Assembly: GCA_036401335.1 (NCBI GenBank)
Contig: DASWVC010000393.1
Coordinates: forward strand, 1 to 7,026
Direction of reading: 5' to 3'
DNA length: 7,026 bases
Source: DASWVC01 sp036401335
Lineage (GTDB): Bacteria; Verrucomicrobiota; Verrucomicrobiia; Chthoniobacterales; JAFAMB01
The notes below the pieces were generated by a model. That model had not been told where the DNA came from. It did not search any database and saw nothing but the letters and a program-made list of their open reading frames with translations. Shown piece by piece: positions 1 to 5,926 of the stretch. The position numbers and the translations under genes were made by a program. Each line of letters starts with the position of its first letter. Within the stretch, counting starts at the first letter, position 1.

Positions 1-64
1 AAATAGTGGTTTTCCAAGTCGACTCCCGCGGGGAATGGGCCAAACCCGGGTCGTTGAAGGGGGC

Positions 65-83
65 GCTTGGGGACAAGCTCCCC
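65..83. repeat. Two overlapping, mutually exclusive short hairpins
   Basis: GCTTG (65-69) can pair with CAAGC (74-78) around a GGGA loop, which fits the GNRA tetraloop pattern. GGGGA (69-73) can instead pair with TCCCC (79-83) around the loop CAAGC. The arms share bases, so only one can form at a time. There is no T-run after either, so neither is a standard intrinsic terminator. This may be part of a dispersed intergenic repeat or may be chance. Confidence 0.3.
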
Positions 84-202
84 TACCGGACACGCTGAGG
101 CTCGCCTTGGCTGGGGAGCGTACGCACGAGAAGGCAGGGACCGCGCAACATCGATTCTGTTGGTACAATTGGTAGAATTTATCCCATTGAGACAATTCCC
201 TC

Positions 203-219
203 GGCGGCAACGCGCCGCC
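203..219 (-). terminator. GC-rich hairpin just past the SDR stop codon (weak terminator candidate)
   Basis: GGCGGC (203-208) and GCCGCC (214-219) pair around AACGC. On the minus strand the hairpin begins one base after the TGA of the oxidoreductase gene (221-223). The position suits a terminator or 3'-end-protecting hairpin, but the sequence following on the minus strand (GAGGGAATTGTC) has no U-tract, so intrinsic termination would be inefficient. Confidence 0.3.
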
Positions 220-220
220 C

Positions 221-1027
221 TCAAATCGTCTGGGAGAGAAACCCGCCGTCCACGCGAAGGTCGATGCCGGTCACAAACCCGCTGGCTTTTTCGCTGGCCA
301 GAAAAACCACGGCGCCGGCAAGTTCCGGAGGAGCGCCGAACCGCGCCATTGGCGTGTGGCCCAGGATCACCTGGCCGCGGGCGGTCGCGGTACCGTCTTC
401 GTTGAAAAGCAGACGGCGGTTTTGTTCTCCCGGGAAAAAACCGGGCGTGAGGGAATTAACGCGGACGTTCGAAGGTGCCCATTCCCGCGCGAGGAACTGG
501 GTGAGGTTGAGCAGGGCTGCTTTGGCCGCCGAATAAGCCGCGACCCGCGAGAGGGGCAGGTGGGCGGAAACACTGGCCACATTCACAATGCTGCCCCGGC
601 CTTGTTCTTTCATGGCAGGGCCGAACACCTGGCAGGGCAGCAGCGCGCCGCCGACGAGGTTCAGGTCGAAGTTTTCCCGCCAGTCCGCGGCCGTGATGTC
701 CTCAAAGGGATGGTCCGGCGTGACGGTCACCCGCGGGTCGTTACCGCCAGCGGCGTTCACCAGGACGGTTGGGGGACCCAGGCGCTTCCGCACACCCGCT
801 TGTGCCTCCTTGAGCGAGTCCTGGTCGAGCGCGTCGGCCGTGAAAAACTCCGCGTAGCCGCCCGCGCCCTGAATGGACCGGACCCGCGCCGCTCCCCGCT
901 CGGCATTCCGACCCAGCACGGCCACCTTGGCGCCGGCCTGCGCCAAACCGTCGGCGATGGCGCCCCCGAGGACGCCGGTGGCACCGAGAACAACGGCAAC
1001 TTCTTCGTTCAGATCAAACAGGTTCAC
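221..1027 (-). CDS. uxuB: SDR oxidoreductase, D-mannonate oxidoreductase (fructuronate reductase) type
   Basis: A 268-residue classical short-chain dehydrogenase/reductase, probably cytosolic. Seen in the sequence: a Rossmann nucleotide-binding turn LGATGVLG at residues 14-21, NAAGG at 91-95, and a catalytic set N123, S152, Y165 and K169 (YSAAK). The segment PGFFPGEQNRRLL (195-207) followed by HTPMARFG (224-231) resembles what I know of SDR-type mannonate oxidoreductases, which reduce D-fructuronate to D-mannonate with NAD(P)H. The start is GTG at 1027; no ATG lies in frame close upstream and the family normally begins right before this MNLFDL segment. No Shine-Dalgarno is visible, and A/T-rich sequence lies immediately upstream. 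It diverges from the UxaE gene, whose product would make its substrate, which supports the role. The name follows the Bacillus-type SDR enzyme, not the unrelated E. coli UxuB fold. A generic sugar-acid dehydrogenase is the main alternative. Confidence 0.8.
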   Translation of the reverse strand: MNLFDLNEEVAVVLGATGVLGGAIADGLAQAGAKVAVLGRNAERGAARVRSIQGAGGYAEFFTADALDQDSLKEAQAGVRKRLGPPTVLVNAAGGNDPRVTVTPDHPFEDITAADWRENFDLNLVGGALLPCQVFGPAMKEQGRGSIVNVASVSAHLPLSRVAAYSAAKAALLNLTQFLAREWAPSNVRVNSLTPGFFPGEQNRRLLFNEDGTATARGQVILGHTPMARFGAPPELAGAVVFLASEKASGFVTGIDLRVDGGFLSQTI

Positions 1028-1071
1028 TTTATTGCTTTTATATTTAGGTGAATAGCATCGGCTAGCGGGCC

Positions 1072-1087
1072 TTCAGGCGAACCTGAA
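1072..1087. promoter_or_regulatory. Inverted repeat TTCAGG-N4-CCTGAA, operator candidate
   Basis: TTCAGG (1072-1077) and CCTGAA (1082-1087) form a perfect 6-bp dyad around CGAA, 45 bp upstream of the SDR start codon. The right half with one extra base, ACCTGAA, recurs at 1133-1139. This suits binding by a dimeric repressor; uronate genes elsewhere are often controlled by GntR- or LacI-family regulators. No regulator gene is in the window, so binding is inferred. Confidence 0.35.
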
Positions 1088-1165
1088 AGAACCGGGAACT
1101 AGCGGCGAAGGGGGGTATTGGGTCGGTTAGTTACCTGAACCACAGCAACCTTCGGGGTCCCTGCA

Positions 1166-1194
1166 TTGACAAGCTGTCCAAAGTTGCCTATTGG
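1166..1194 (+). promoter_or_regulatory. Candidate sigma-70-type promoter for uxaE
   Basis: A perfect -35 hexamer TTGACA lies at 1166-1171. With a 17-bp spacer the -10 position is TATTGG (1189-1194), which keeps only the TAT of the consensus. Transcription would begin near 1200 and leave a leader of about 110 nt before the GTG at 1312. The -35 is strong and the -10 weak, which fits a regulated promoter but could also be chance. Confidence 0.4.
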
Positions 1195-1213
1195 TCAAGT
1201 GGTAAGGCCGAAG

Positions 1214-1228
1214 TTTGCGGCCCGCGAA
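1214..1228. promoter_or_regulatory. 15-bp near-palindrome TTTGCGG-C-CCGCGAA, operator candidate
   Basis: Arms 1214-1220 and 1222-1228 are reverse complements at six of seven positions around a single central C. It lies about 20 bp downstream of the candidate -10 box, where a bound repressor would block transcription of the epimerase gene. The odd-length, centrally GC-rich form is compatible with a helix-turn-helix dimer site. Protein binding is inference. Confidence 0.35.
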
Positions 1229-1311
1229 CCGCCCTGTTCTCCCTGTGTGCGTCCCCGGCGCTCGAAAACTCCGGTGAAGTCTCTCACCATTTTGTAATCC
1301 CGACGACCATT

Positions 1312-2556
1312 GTGAAAATCGAAAAATACACCTTCGGTACCGGGGACCGGTTTGCCCGCCAGGGCCGGGCCCAACTCCGGGCCATCTTGAATGCCCGCCA
1401 AGCCGGCATGGACGTTTACCCGGTCTGGAACAAATCCAATCGCGAACACCTCATTGTAAAGAGTAAACCGGACGATGTCCGGGCTGAAGCTGACGCGGCC
1501 GTGGAAGCTTTAGGGTGGACCGGCGCCTATTACGTCGATGCCGACCACATCGGCCTGAAGACTGTTGATGCTTTCATTGCGGGCAGCGACTTTTACACGT
1601 TGGACGTTGCCGATTTTACCGGCAAACCGGGTTCCCAGGATGAAACCCAGAAATTTGTCCGCGCCGTCCACGATTACACCGGCTCACTTTCGATCCCGGG
1701 CATCGATCGCCCATTTGAAATCGATGAGAAAACGGTGGCGGCTGCCGCCGGCAAATTCCAGCTCGCGATTCAGGAAGCGGGCCGCATTTACCGGCACGTC
1801 GAAGGGAAAAAAGGAAAAGGCAACTTCGTCACCGAGGTATCGATCGATGAGACCGATACCCCGCAGAACCCGGTTGAGTTGTTTCTCATTCTGGCCATGA
1901 TTGCCCAGGAAGGGATACCTGTGCAGACAGTCGCGCCGAAGTTTACGGGCCGTTTCAACAAAGGGGTCGATTACGTTGGTGACCTCGCGCAGTTTGAGAA
2001 GGAGTTTGACGAAGACCTCTGCGTCATTGCGTTTGCCATCCGAGAATTTGGCATGGCAGACAGCCTCAAGCTAAGCGTCCATTCCGGGAGCGATAAATTC
2101 TCGATCTACCCGGTGATCAACCGGCTGATCAAAAAGCATCGGGCAGGTCTCCACGTTAAGACGGCAGGCACGACCTGGCTGGAGGAAGTCATTGGGTTGG
2201 CGGAGTCCGGCGGGGAAGGGTTGGTGCTTGGCAAGGAGATCTACGCCCAGGCCCATGCGCATTTTGCGGAGCTGGCGGCCCCTTACAGCACTGTCATTGA
2301 CATCGACCCGGCCAAACTGCCCGACCCTCAAGCCGTTTCGGCCTGGAGCTCGGTGCAGTTCGCCGACGCTTTGCGCCACGTGGAAGCAAATCCCGCCTAC
2401 AACCCCCATTTCCGTCAATTGCTGCACGTCGGCTTCAAGGTTGCCGCCGGGATGGGCAAACGTTACCTCGCCGCCCTGGAAGCAAATGAGGAAATTGTCG
2501 CCAGGAACGTCACGGCGAATCTTTTTGACCGCCATTTGCAGCCGATTTTCGGCTGA
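1312..2556 (+). CDS. uxaE: Tagaturonate/fructuronate epimerase family protein UxaE
   Basis: A 414-residue cytosolic enzyme of the UxaE family, whose characterised Thermotoga maritima member interconverts D-tagaturonate and D-fructuronate (C4 epimerisation) and so joins the galacturonate and glucuronate branches. Visible family blocks: FGTGDR (8-13), PVWNKSNREH (37-46), DADH (76-79), SIDETDTP (177-184), KGVDYVGDLAQFE (217-229), SVHSGSDKFSIYP (255-267) and LHVKTAGTTWLE (280-291). The Asp, Glu and His residues in these blocks are likely metal or acid/base ligands, which I infer rather than recall. The start is GTG at 1312 without a clear Shine-Dalgarno; the MKIEKYTFGTGDR beginning matches the short form of the family as I know it, whereas as I recall the Thermotoga protein has an extra N-terminal region. 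It is divergent from the fructuronate reductase gene and upstream of a hexuronate-type carrier. Family assignment is strong; exact substrate preference in this short clade is less certain. Confidence 0.88.
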   Translation: MKIEKYTFGTGDRFARQGRAQLRAILNARQAGMDVYPVWNKSNREHLIVKSKPDDVRAEADAAVEALGWTGAYYVDADHIGLKTVDAFIAGSDFYTLDVADFTGKPGSQDETQKFVRAVHDYTGSLSIPGIDRPFEIDEKTVAAAAGKFQLAIQEAGRIYRHVEGKKGKGNFVTEVSIDETDTPQNPVELFLILAMIAQEGIPVQTVAPKFTGRFNKGVDYVGDLAQFEKEFDEDLCVIAFAIREFGMADSLKLSVHSGSDKFSIYPVINRLIKKHRAGLHVKTAGTTWLEEVIGLAESGGEGLVLGKEIYAQAHAHFAELAAPYSTVIDIDPAKLPDPQAVSAWSSVQFADALRHVEANPAYNPHFRQLLHVGFKVAAGMGKRYLAALEANEEIVARNVTANLFDRHLQPIFG

Positions 2557-2609
2557 GCAAGACCGAAAAGGCATAGATCTAGTTTCCCCCGATCTCCCCC
2601 CATCCTGAG

Positions 2610-2649
2610 GCCGGCCTTCTCCCTTCCCCGGGTACGGCCGGCGTTTTTT
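2610..2649 (+). terminator. Probable intrinsic terminator after uxaE
   Basis: GCCGGCC (2610-2616) pairs with GGCCGGC (2636-2642), giving a 7-bp all-GC stem, followed after one G by six T residues (2644-2649). The loop is long (19 nt, C-rich), which is unusual. It lies between the epimerase stop and the transporter start, so it would end or attenuate transcription out of uxaE. The GGCCGGCC core is itself palindromic, which adds alternative foldings. Confidence 0.55.
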
Positions 2650-2696
2650 CCCCGGTAAAAGCCTTTTGTTTTCCCCTTTCAGGAGCACGTCCCCCC

Positions 2697-4025
2697 ATGG
2701 CAACCGAATTGAAGACCAGACCCGCAATCCCCGCCACGACCATCGGCCGCTACCGATGGGCCATCTGCGGGTTGCTGTTCTTTGCAACGACCATCAACTA
2801 CATGGACCGGCAAATCCTGTCGTTGCTCAAACCGATCCTCGACAATCAACTGCACTGGAGCAACGAGGCGTTCGGGGCGGTCAACTCCGCCTTTCAGGGT
2901 GCCTATGCCATCGGCGGATTGCTGTTTGGCTGGTTGGTGGACCGGCTTGGAACCAAGATCGGCTACTCCCTTTCGATTGCGGGTTGGAGCCTCGCGGCGA
3001 TGGGGCATGCGCTTGTGGCCAGCGTGGGCGGCTTTGCAATCGCCCGCATGTGTCTGGGGATCAGTGAAGCCGGCAATTTTCCGTCTTCGATCAAAACGGT
3101 GGCACTCTGGTTCCCCAAAAAAGAACGGACTTTTGCCACGAGCTTATTCAACTCGGGTTCAAACGTTGGGCCGATCATTGCCCCGATCGCCATTCCCTGG
3201 ATTGCGCTGACCTGGGGCTGGCAGATGGCCTTCATCGTGGCTGGAATCGCAGGGTTTGTCTGGCTGGCTTTTTGGATTCTGTTTTATGAAGAGCCGGAAC
3301 GCCACAAACGCCTGAGCCCGGACGAACTCGCCTACATTCAAAGTGACCGCGATGAAGCGCATGCCGGGGGAGCGGCTAAAATTCGTTGGTTGAGCCTGCT
3401 CAAATTCCGGCAGACCTGGTCGATCGTGGTTGGCCGGTTCATGACCGATCCGGTCTGGTGGTTCTTTCTGATCTGGCTGCCCGACTATTTCAAGAAGACG
3501 CGGAACCTCGACATCGCGCACAGCTGGATGCACCTGGTGACCATCTACGCCATCATCACGGTTTTGAGCAACCTGGGAGGCTGGCTGCCGGGGTACCTGA
3601 TGAGGCTCGGCTGGACCGTGACCCGCGCACGCAAGACCTCCATGTTCATTTTTGCGTTATGCGTGGTGCCGATCCTTTTTGTGACCAGCGTCGGCAACTG
3701 GACGGCGGTTTTTCTAATCGGGCTGGCCGGCTCCGCCCATCAAGCCTGGTCGGCAAGCCTTTACTCGACGGCTTCGGACATGTTCCCCAAACGCGCGGTG
3801 GCTTCCCTGATCGGGTTGGGCAGCGCGGCGGGTTCCGTGGCGGGAATGATCTTCCCCATTGTCACCGGCATTTTACTGGACCGATTTCAGGCTGCCGGCA
3901 ACGTCACGGGCGGCTACACGATTTTGTTCCTTATCTGCGCCTTTGCCTACCTGATAGCTTTTGCCCTCAACCACTTGTGCGCCCCTAGGTTTGAAGAGCT
4001 CACGGCGCTCGAATTAGAGAAATGA
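2697..4025 (+). CDS. MFS transporter, ExuT-like (hexuronate/anion:cation symporter type)
   Basis: A 442-residue inner-membrane carrier with about 12 hydrophobic segments and the usual central cytoplasmic loop (roughly 200-235). The opening TTINYMDRQILS (31-42), the motif-A loop GWLVDRLGTKIGY (78-90), EAGNFPSSIK (124-133), WFPKKER (138-144), FNSGSNVG (151-158), GGWLPGY (294-300) and GSAHQAWSASLYSTASDMFP (345-364) resemble the anion:cation symporter group that includes the E. coli hexuronate carrier ExuT. It probably imports glucuronate and/or galacturonate, or a related sugar acid, with protons. The ATG at 2697 follows AGGAG (2681-2685) at 11 nt, the clearest Shine-Dalgarno in the plus-strand block. 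It follows a probable terminator, so it may have its own promoter or depend on readthrough. The LarA gene starts 32 bp after its stop, so these two are likely one operon. Exact substrate cannot be read from sequence. Confidence 0.85.
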   Translation: MATELKTRPAIPATTIGRYRWAICGLLFFATTINYMDRQILSLLKPILDNQLHWSNEAFGAVNSAFQGAYAIGGLLFGWLVDRLGTKIGYSLSIAGWSLAAMGHALVASVGGFAIARMCLGISEAGNFPSSIKTVALWFPKKERTFATSLFNSGSNVGPIIAPIAIPWIALTWGWQMAFIVAGIAGFVWLAFWILFYEEPERHKRLSPDELAYIQSDRDEAHAGGAAKIRWLSLLKFRQTWSIVVGRFMTDPVWWFFLIWLPDYFKKTRNLDIAHSWMHLVTIYAIITVLSNLGGWLPGYLMRLGWTVTRARKTSMFIFALCVVPILFVTSVGNWTAVFLIGLAGSAHQAWSASLYSTASDMFPKRAVASLIGLGSAAGSVAGMIFPIVTGILLDRFQAAGNVTGGYTILFLICAFAYLIAFALNHLCAPRFEELTALELEK

Positions 4026-4057
4026 CGGTATAAATTGCTCACCAGCCAAAGGCAATC

Positions 4058-5344
4058 ATGTCTTACAAAACGATTTCCCGATCCAGCCCGCCCGGGTCGT
4101 ACCTCTCCCACGAGCAAGCGCTTGAGGTCATCGCCGAAGCGTGCCCGGCATCAACTTACCGGGGCAAAAAGGTGCTCCTCATTGTGCCGGACGCCACGCG
4201 GACCTGCCCATTGGGCATCCTGTTCAAAGGCCTTTTTGCGCAGATCGGTTCAGTGACGACGGCCCTGGACGTGATGATCGCACTCGGCACCCACCAGCCG
4301 ATGAGCGAGGAAGCGATTTGCCGGCGCCTTGAAATCTCGCCGGAGGAGCGGCGTACGACTTACGGAACGGTTCAGCTGTTCAATCACGAGTGGGACAATC
4401 CTGCCACCTTGAAGCACGTCGGAACCATTCCTGCTGCGGAGATCAAGGCCCTCAGCGAAGGGCGGTTTGCGATGGACGTGCCGGTCAATGTCAACCAGCG
4501 GCTTTTTGCTTACGACCAGATCATCATTTTAGGACCGGTTTTTCCGCACGAGGTGGTCGGGTTTTCTGGAGGAAACAAGTACCTGTTCCCGGGGGTGAGC
4601 GGTCCGGAAGTGCTGAACTTTTTCCACTGGCTCGGGGCGGTGGTGACCAACCCCATGATCATCGGTAACCGGTACACCCCGGTGCGCAAAGTGGTAGATC
4701 GAGCGGGGTCGATGGTGCTGGTGCCGAAACTCTGTTTTTGCATGGTGGTAGACCATGCGCAGCTTGCCGGGCTGTATGCGGGTTCACCCGAAGAGGCCTG
4801 GGATGAGGCCAGCGAGCTTTCGCGCAAGCTCCACATTACCTACAAGGAACACCCGTTCCACACGGTGCTTTCGTGCGCGCCGCCGATGTACGACGAACTC
4901 TGGGTCGGCGGCAAATGCATGTACAAACTCGAACCGGTCGTGGCTGATGGGGGCGAGTTGATCATTTACGCGCCTCACCTCCACGAAATTTCGATTACCC
5001 ATGGCCGCCTGATCCGGCAGATCGGGTACCATTGCCGAGACTATTTTCTGAAGCAATGGGACAAGTACAAGGACATTTCCTGGGGTGTCCTGGCCCATTC
5101 CACTCACGTCCGCGGCATCGGCACCTATGAGGGAGGAGTGGAACGCTGCCGGGTTCAGGTGACGCTTGCCACCGGGATTCCCGAGGAGGTTTGTGCGGAA
5201 ATTAACCTGGGTTACCGCGATCCCCGTACGATCAATCCAGCCGATTTCGCGAACCGCGAGGCCGAAGGCGTTTTGCTGGTGCCGAAGGCGGGTGAAATGC
5301 TGTATCACTTGCGCCAGCGCCCGGACTGGGCGCGCGAGGTATAA
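4058..5344 (+). CDS. larA: LarA-family nickel-pincer-dependent 2-hydroxyacid racemase/epimerase
   Basis: A 428-residue cytosolic protein, close in length to lactate racemase LarA (424 in Lactiplantibacillus plantarum). LarA enzymes invert the carbinol carbon of 2-hydroxyacids through a pyridinium-derived nickel pincer cofactor bound to a lysine. Seen here: DATR (45-48), GTH (77-79), and PHEVVGFSGGNKYLFPG (163-179). H164, K174 and H190 have the same spacing as LarA H174, K184 (cofactor lysine) and H200 (nickel ligand); K286 fits LarA K298. At the positions I align to LarA Y294-Q295 this protein has W282-V283, arguing against plain lactate as substrate. The LarA superfamily includes malate, phenyllactate and hydroxyglutarate racemases and a D-gluconate 2-epimerase. 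Beside fructuronate/mannonate genes, an aldonate 2-epimerase is the attractive guess. The start ATG at 4058 has a weak AAAGG (4048-4052). LarB, LarC and LarE are not in the window. Residue mapping was done by eye against remembered LarA numbering. Confidence 0.85.
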   Translation: MSYKTISRSSPPGSYLSHEQALEVIAEACPASTYRGKKVLLIVPDATRTCPLGILFKGLFAQIGSVTTALDVMIALGTHQPMSEEAICRRLEISPEERRTTYGTVQLFNHEWDNPATLKHVGTIPAAEIKALSEGRFAMDVPVNVNQRLFAYDQIIILGPVFPHEVVGFSGGNKYLFPGVSGPEVLNFFHWLGAVVTNPMIIGNRYTPVRKVVDRAGSMVLVPKLCFCMVVDHAQLAGLYAGSPEEAWDEASELSRKLHITYKEHPFHTVLSCAPPMYDELWVGGKCMYKLEPVVADGGELIIYAPHLHEISITHGRLIRQIGYHCRDYFLKQWDKYKDISWGVLAHSTHVRGIGTYEGGVERCRVQVTLATGIPEEVCAEINLGYRDPRTINPADFANREAEGVLLVPKAGEMLYHLRQRPDWAREV

Positions 5345-5347
5345 CGG

Positions 5348-5361
5348 CTGACCGGGGTCAG
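5348..5361. repeat. Palindrome CTGACC-GG-GGTCAG between convergent genes
   Basis: A perfect 14-bp dyad covers the 13-bp gap between the LarA stop (5342-5344) and the convergent minus-strand stop (5358-5360). As RNA it can form a 5-bp stem (CTGAC/GTCAG) with a CGGG loop in either transcript. There is no T-run on either side, so any terminating effect would be weak. It overlaps the minus-strand stop codon. Confidence 0.35.
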
Positions 5362-5837
5362 AGGTTGATCAACTGAATGCGCTGGACGGTGGCTGAAACG
5401 CGATCCCGCACCCGGCGAATTTCGGGTGAACCCTGAAACTTGGTAATGTGCTGAATCAGGTTGTCAAACGTCGGTTTGGCATCTTCGATCTTTGCTTTCA
5501 GGTCGGTCATAAAGCTGGTGACGGCTTGCTTGGCTTCAGGATCGCTTTCGAGCGACTTTAGTTCCGGGGTGCCCTGGTAACGGTCTTTGGTGGCGTTGAA
5601 CTCGTCTACAAAGCGATTTGCCTCGTCGCAGAAGTGGTCGGTGGCTTTGACGACGTCGTGTTCGGAGCCGGCCGCATCCAAAGCGCCGCTCAATTCGTGG
5701 AGGGCGTTCAGGTAGATGCTGAATGGGGCCTGGAAAGCATCGATGATCTGCTGCTTGTTTTGATCCAGGGCGTAGCCCGGCTGCACGGCATTGAGAAAAA
5801 CGAATGCGAGAACGCTCCAAAAAAACTTCATAACCAT
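5358..5837 (-). CDS. Small exported helical protein of unknown function
   Basis: I do not recognise a family. From the ATG at 5837 it has 159 residues (MVMKFFW...); an ATG two codons later (5831) is an equally good start and gives the cleaner signal peptide. Numbering from that second Met, a lysine is followed by the hydrophobic run FFWSVLAFVFLNAV (3-16) and a likely signal peptidase I site GYA (19-21) before LDQ, so the protein is probably periplasmic. There is no lipobox cysteine. The mature part is rich in Asp, Glu, Lys and Gln and looks almost wholly alpha-helical, with heptad-like stretches that could form a helical bundle or coiled coil and a single Cys. No Shine-Dalgarno is seen. It is the last gene of the minus-strand group, 89 bp after the phosphodiester glycosidase-like gene. 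The frame is open further upstream, but that part does not look protein-like. Confidence 0.65.
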   Translation of the reverse strand: MVMKFFWSVLAFVFLNAVQPGYALDQNKQQIIDAFQAPFSIYLNALHELSGALDAAGSEHDVVKATDHFCDEANRFVDEFNATKDRYQGTPELKSLESDPEAKQAVTSFMTDLKAKIEDAKPTFDNLIQHITKFQGSPEIRRVRDRVSATVQRIQLINL

Positions 5838-5926
5838 GGGTGGAGGGAAATGCCTGCTTCGGCAGACGGTATGGCATCGACAGGCCCGCCGAAGTTCGTG
5901 GAGCCAACGGTCGAGATCAACGAAAA

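Larger units (their letters stand above)
1..220. other. Non-coding stretch at the left edge
   Basis: I see no convincing gene here. Open frames across it are short and look like no protein family I recognise. It contains two overlapping small hairpins (65-83), an imperfect 9-bp tandem repeat TTGGTACAA/TTGGTAGAA (160-177), and a GC-rich hairpin next to the stop codon of the minus-strand SDR gene (203-219). It is probably the intergenic space downstream of that gene. Confidence 0.6.
1028..1311. promoter_or_regulatory. Divergent intergenic control region
   Basis: This 284-bp gap separates two divergently transcribed hexuronate genes, so it should carry promoters in both directions and any shared operator. 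It contains a TTGACA hexamer, two near-palindromes and a repeated ACCTGAA (1081-1087 and 1133-1139, 52 bp apart, close to five helical turns). The frame upstream of the epimerase GTG is open back to 1087 but has no ATG, GTG or TTG, so it is not read here as coding. Confidence 0.6.

Noticed and set aside
356..1051. Long plus-strand open frame opposite the SDR gene
   Set aside because: Its translation shows no family features, while the opposite strand has complete SDR motifs; it is an antisense shadow of a GC-rich gene.
1193..1209. tRNA D-arm look-alike (GGTC-AAGTGGTAA-GGCC, resembling tRNA-Gln)
   Set aside because: The 4-bp stem and 9-nt loop fit a D-arm, but no anticodon stem, T-arm (GTTCGAATC type) or matching 3' acceptor strand follows, so it is not a tRNA gene; a degraded fragment cannot be shown.
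1087..1311. Possible N-terminal extension of the epimerase (75 codons open in frame)
   Set aside because: There is no ATG, GTG or TTG in this stretch, the translation does not look protein-like, it overlaps the best promoter, and the short family form begins at the GTG at 1312.
2071..2787. 238-codon minus-strand open frame opposite uxaE and the transporter start
   Set aside because: It runs antisense across two well-supported genes and the terminator and has no recognisable motifs.
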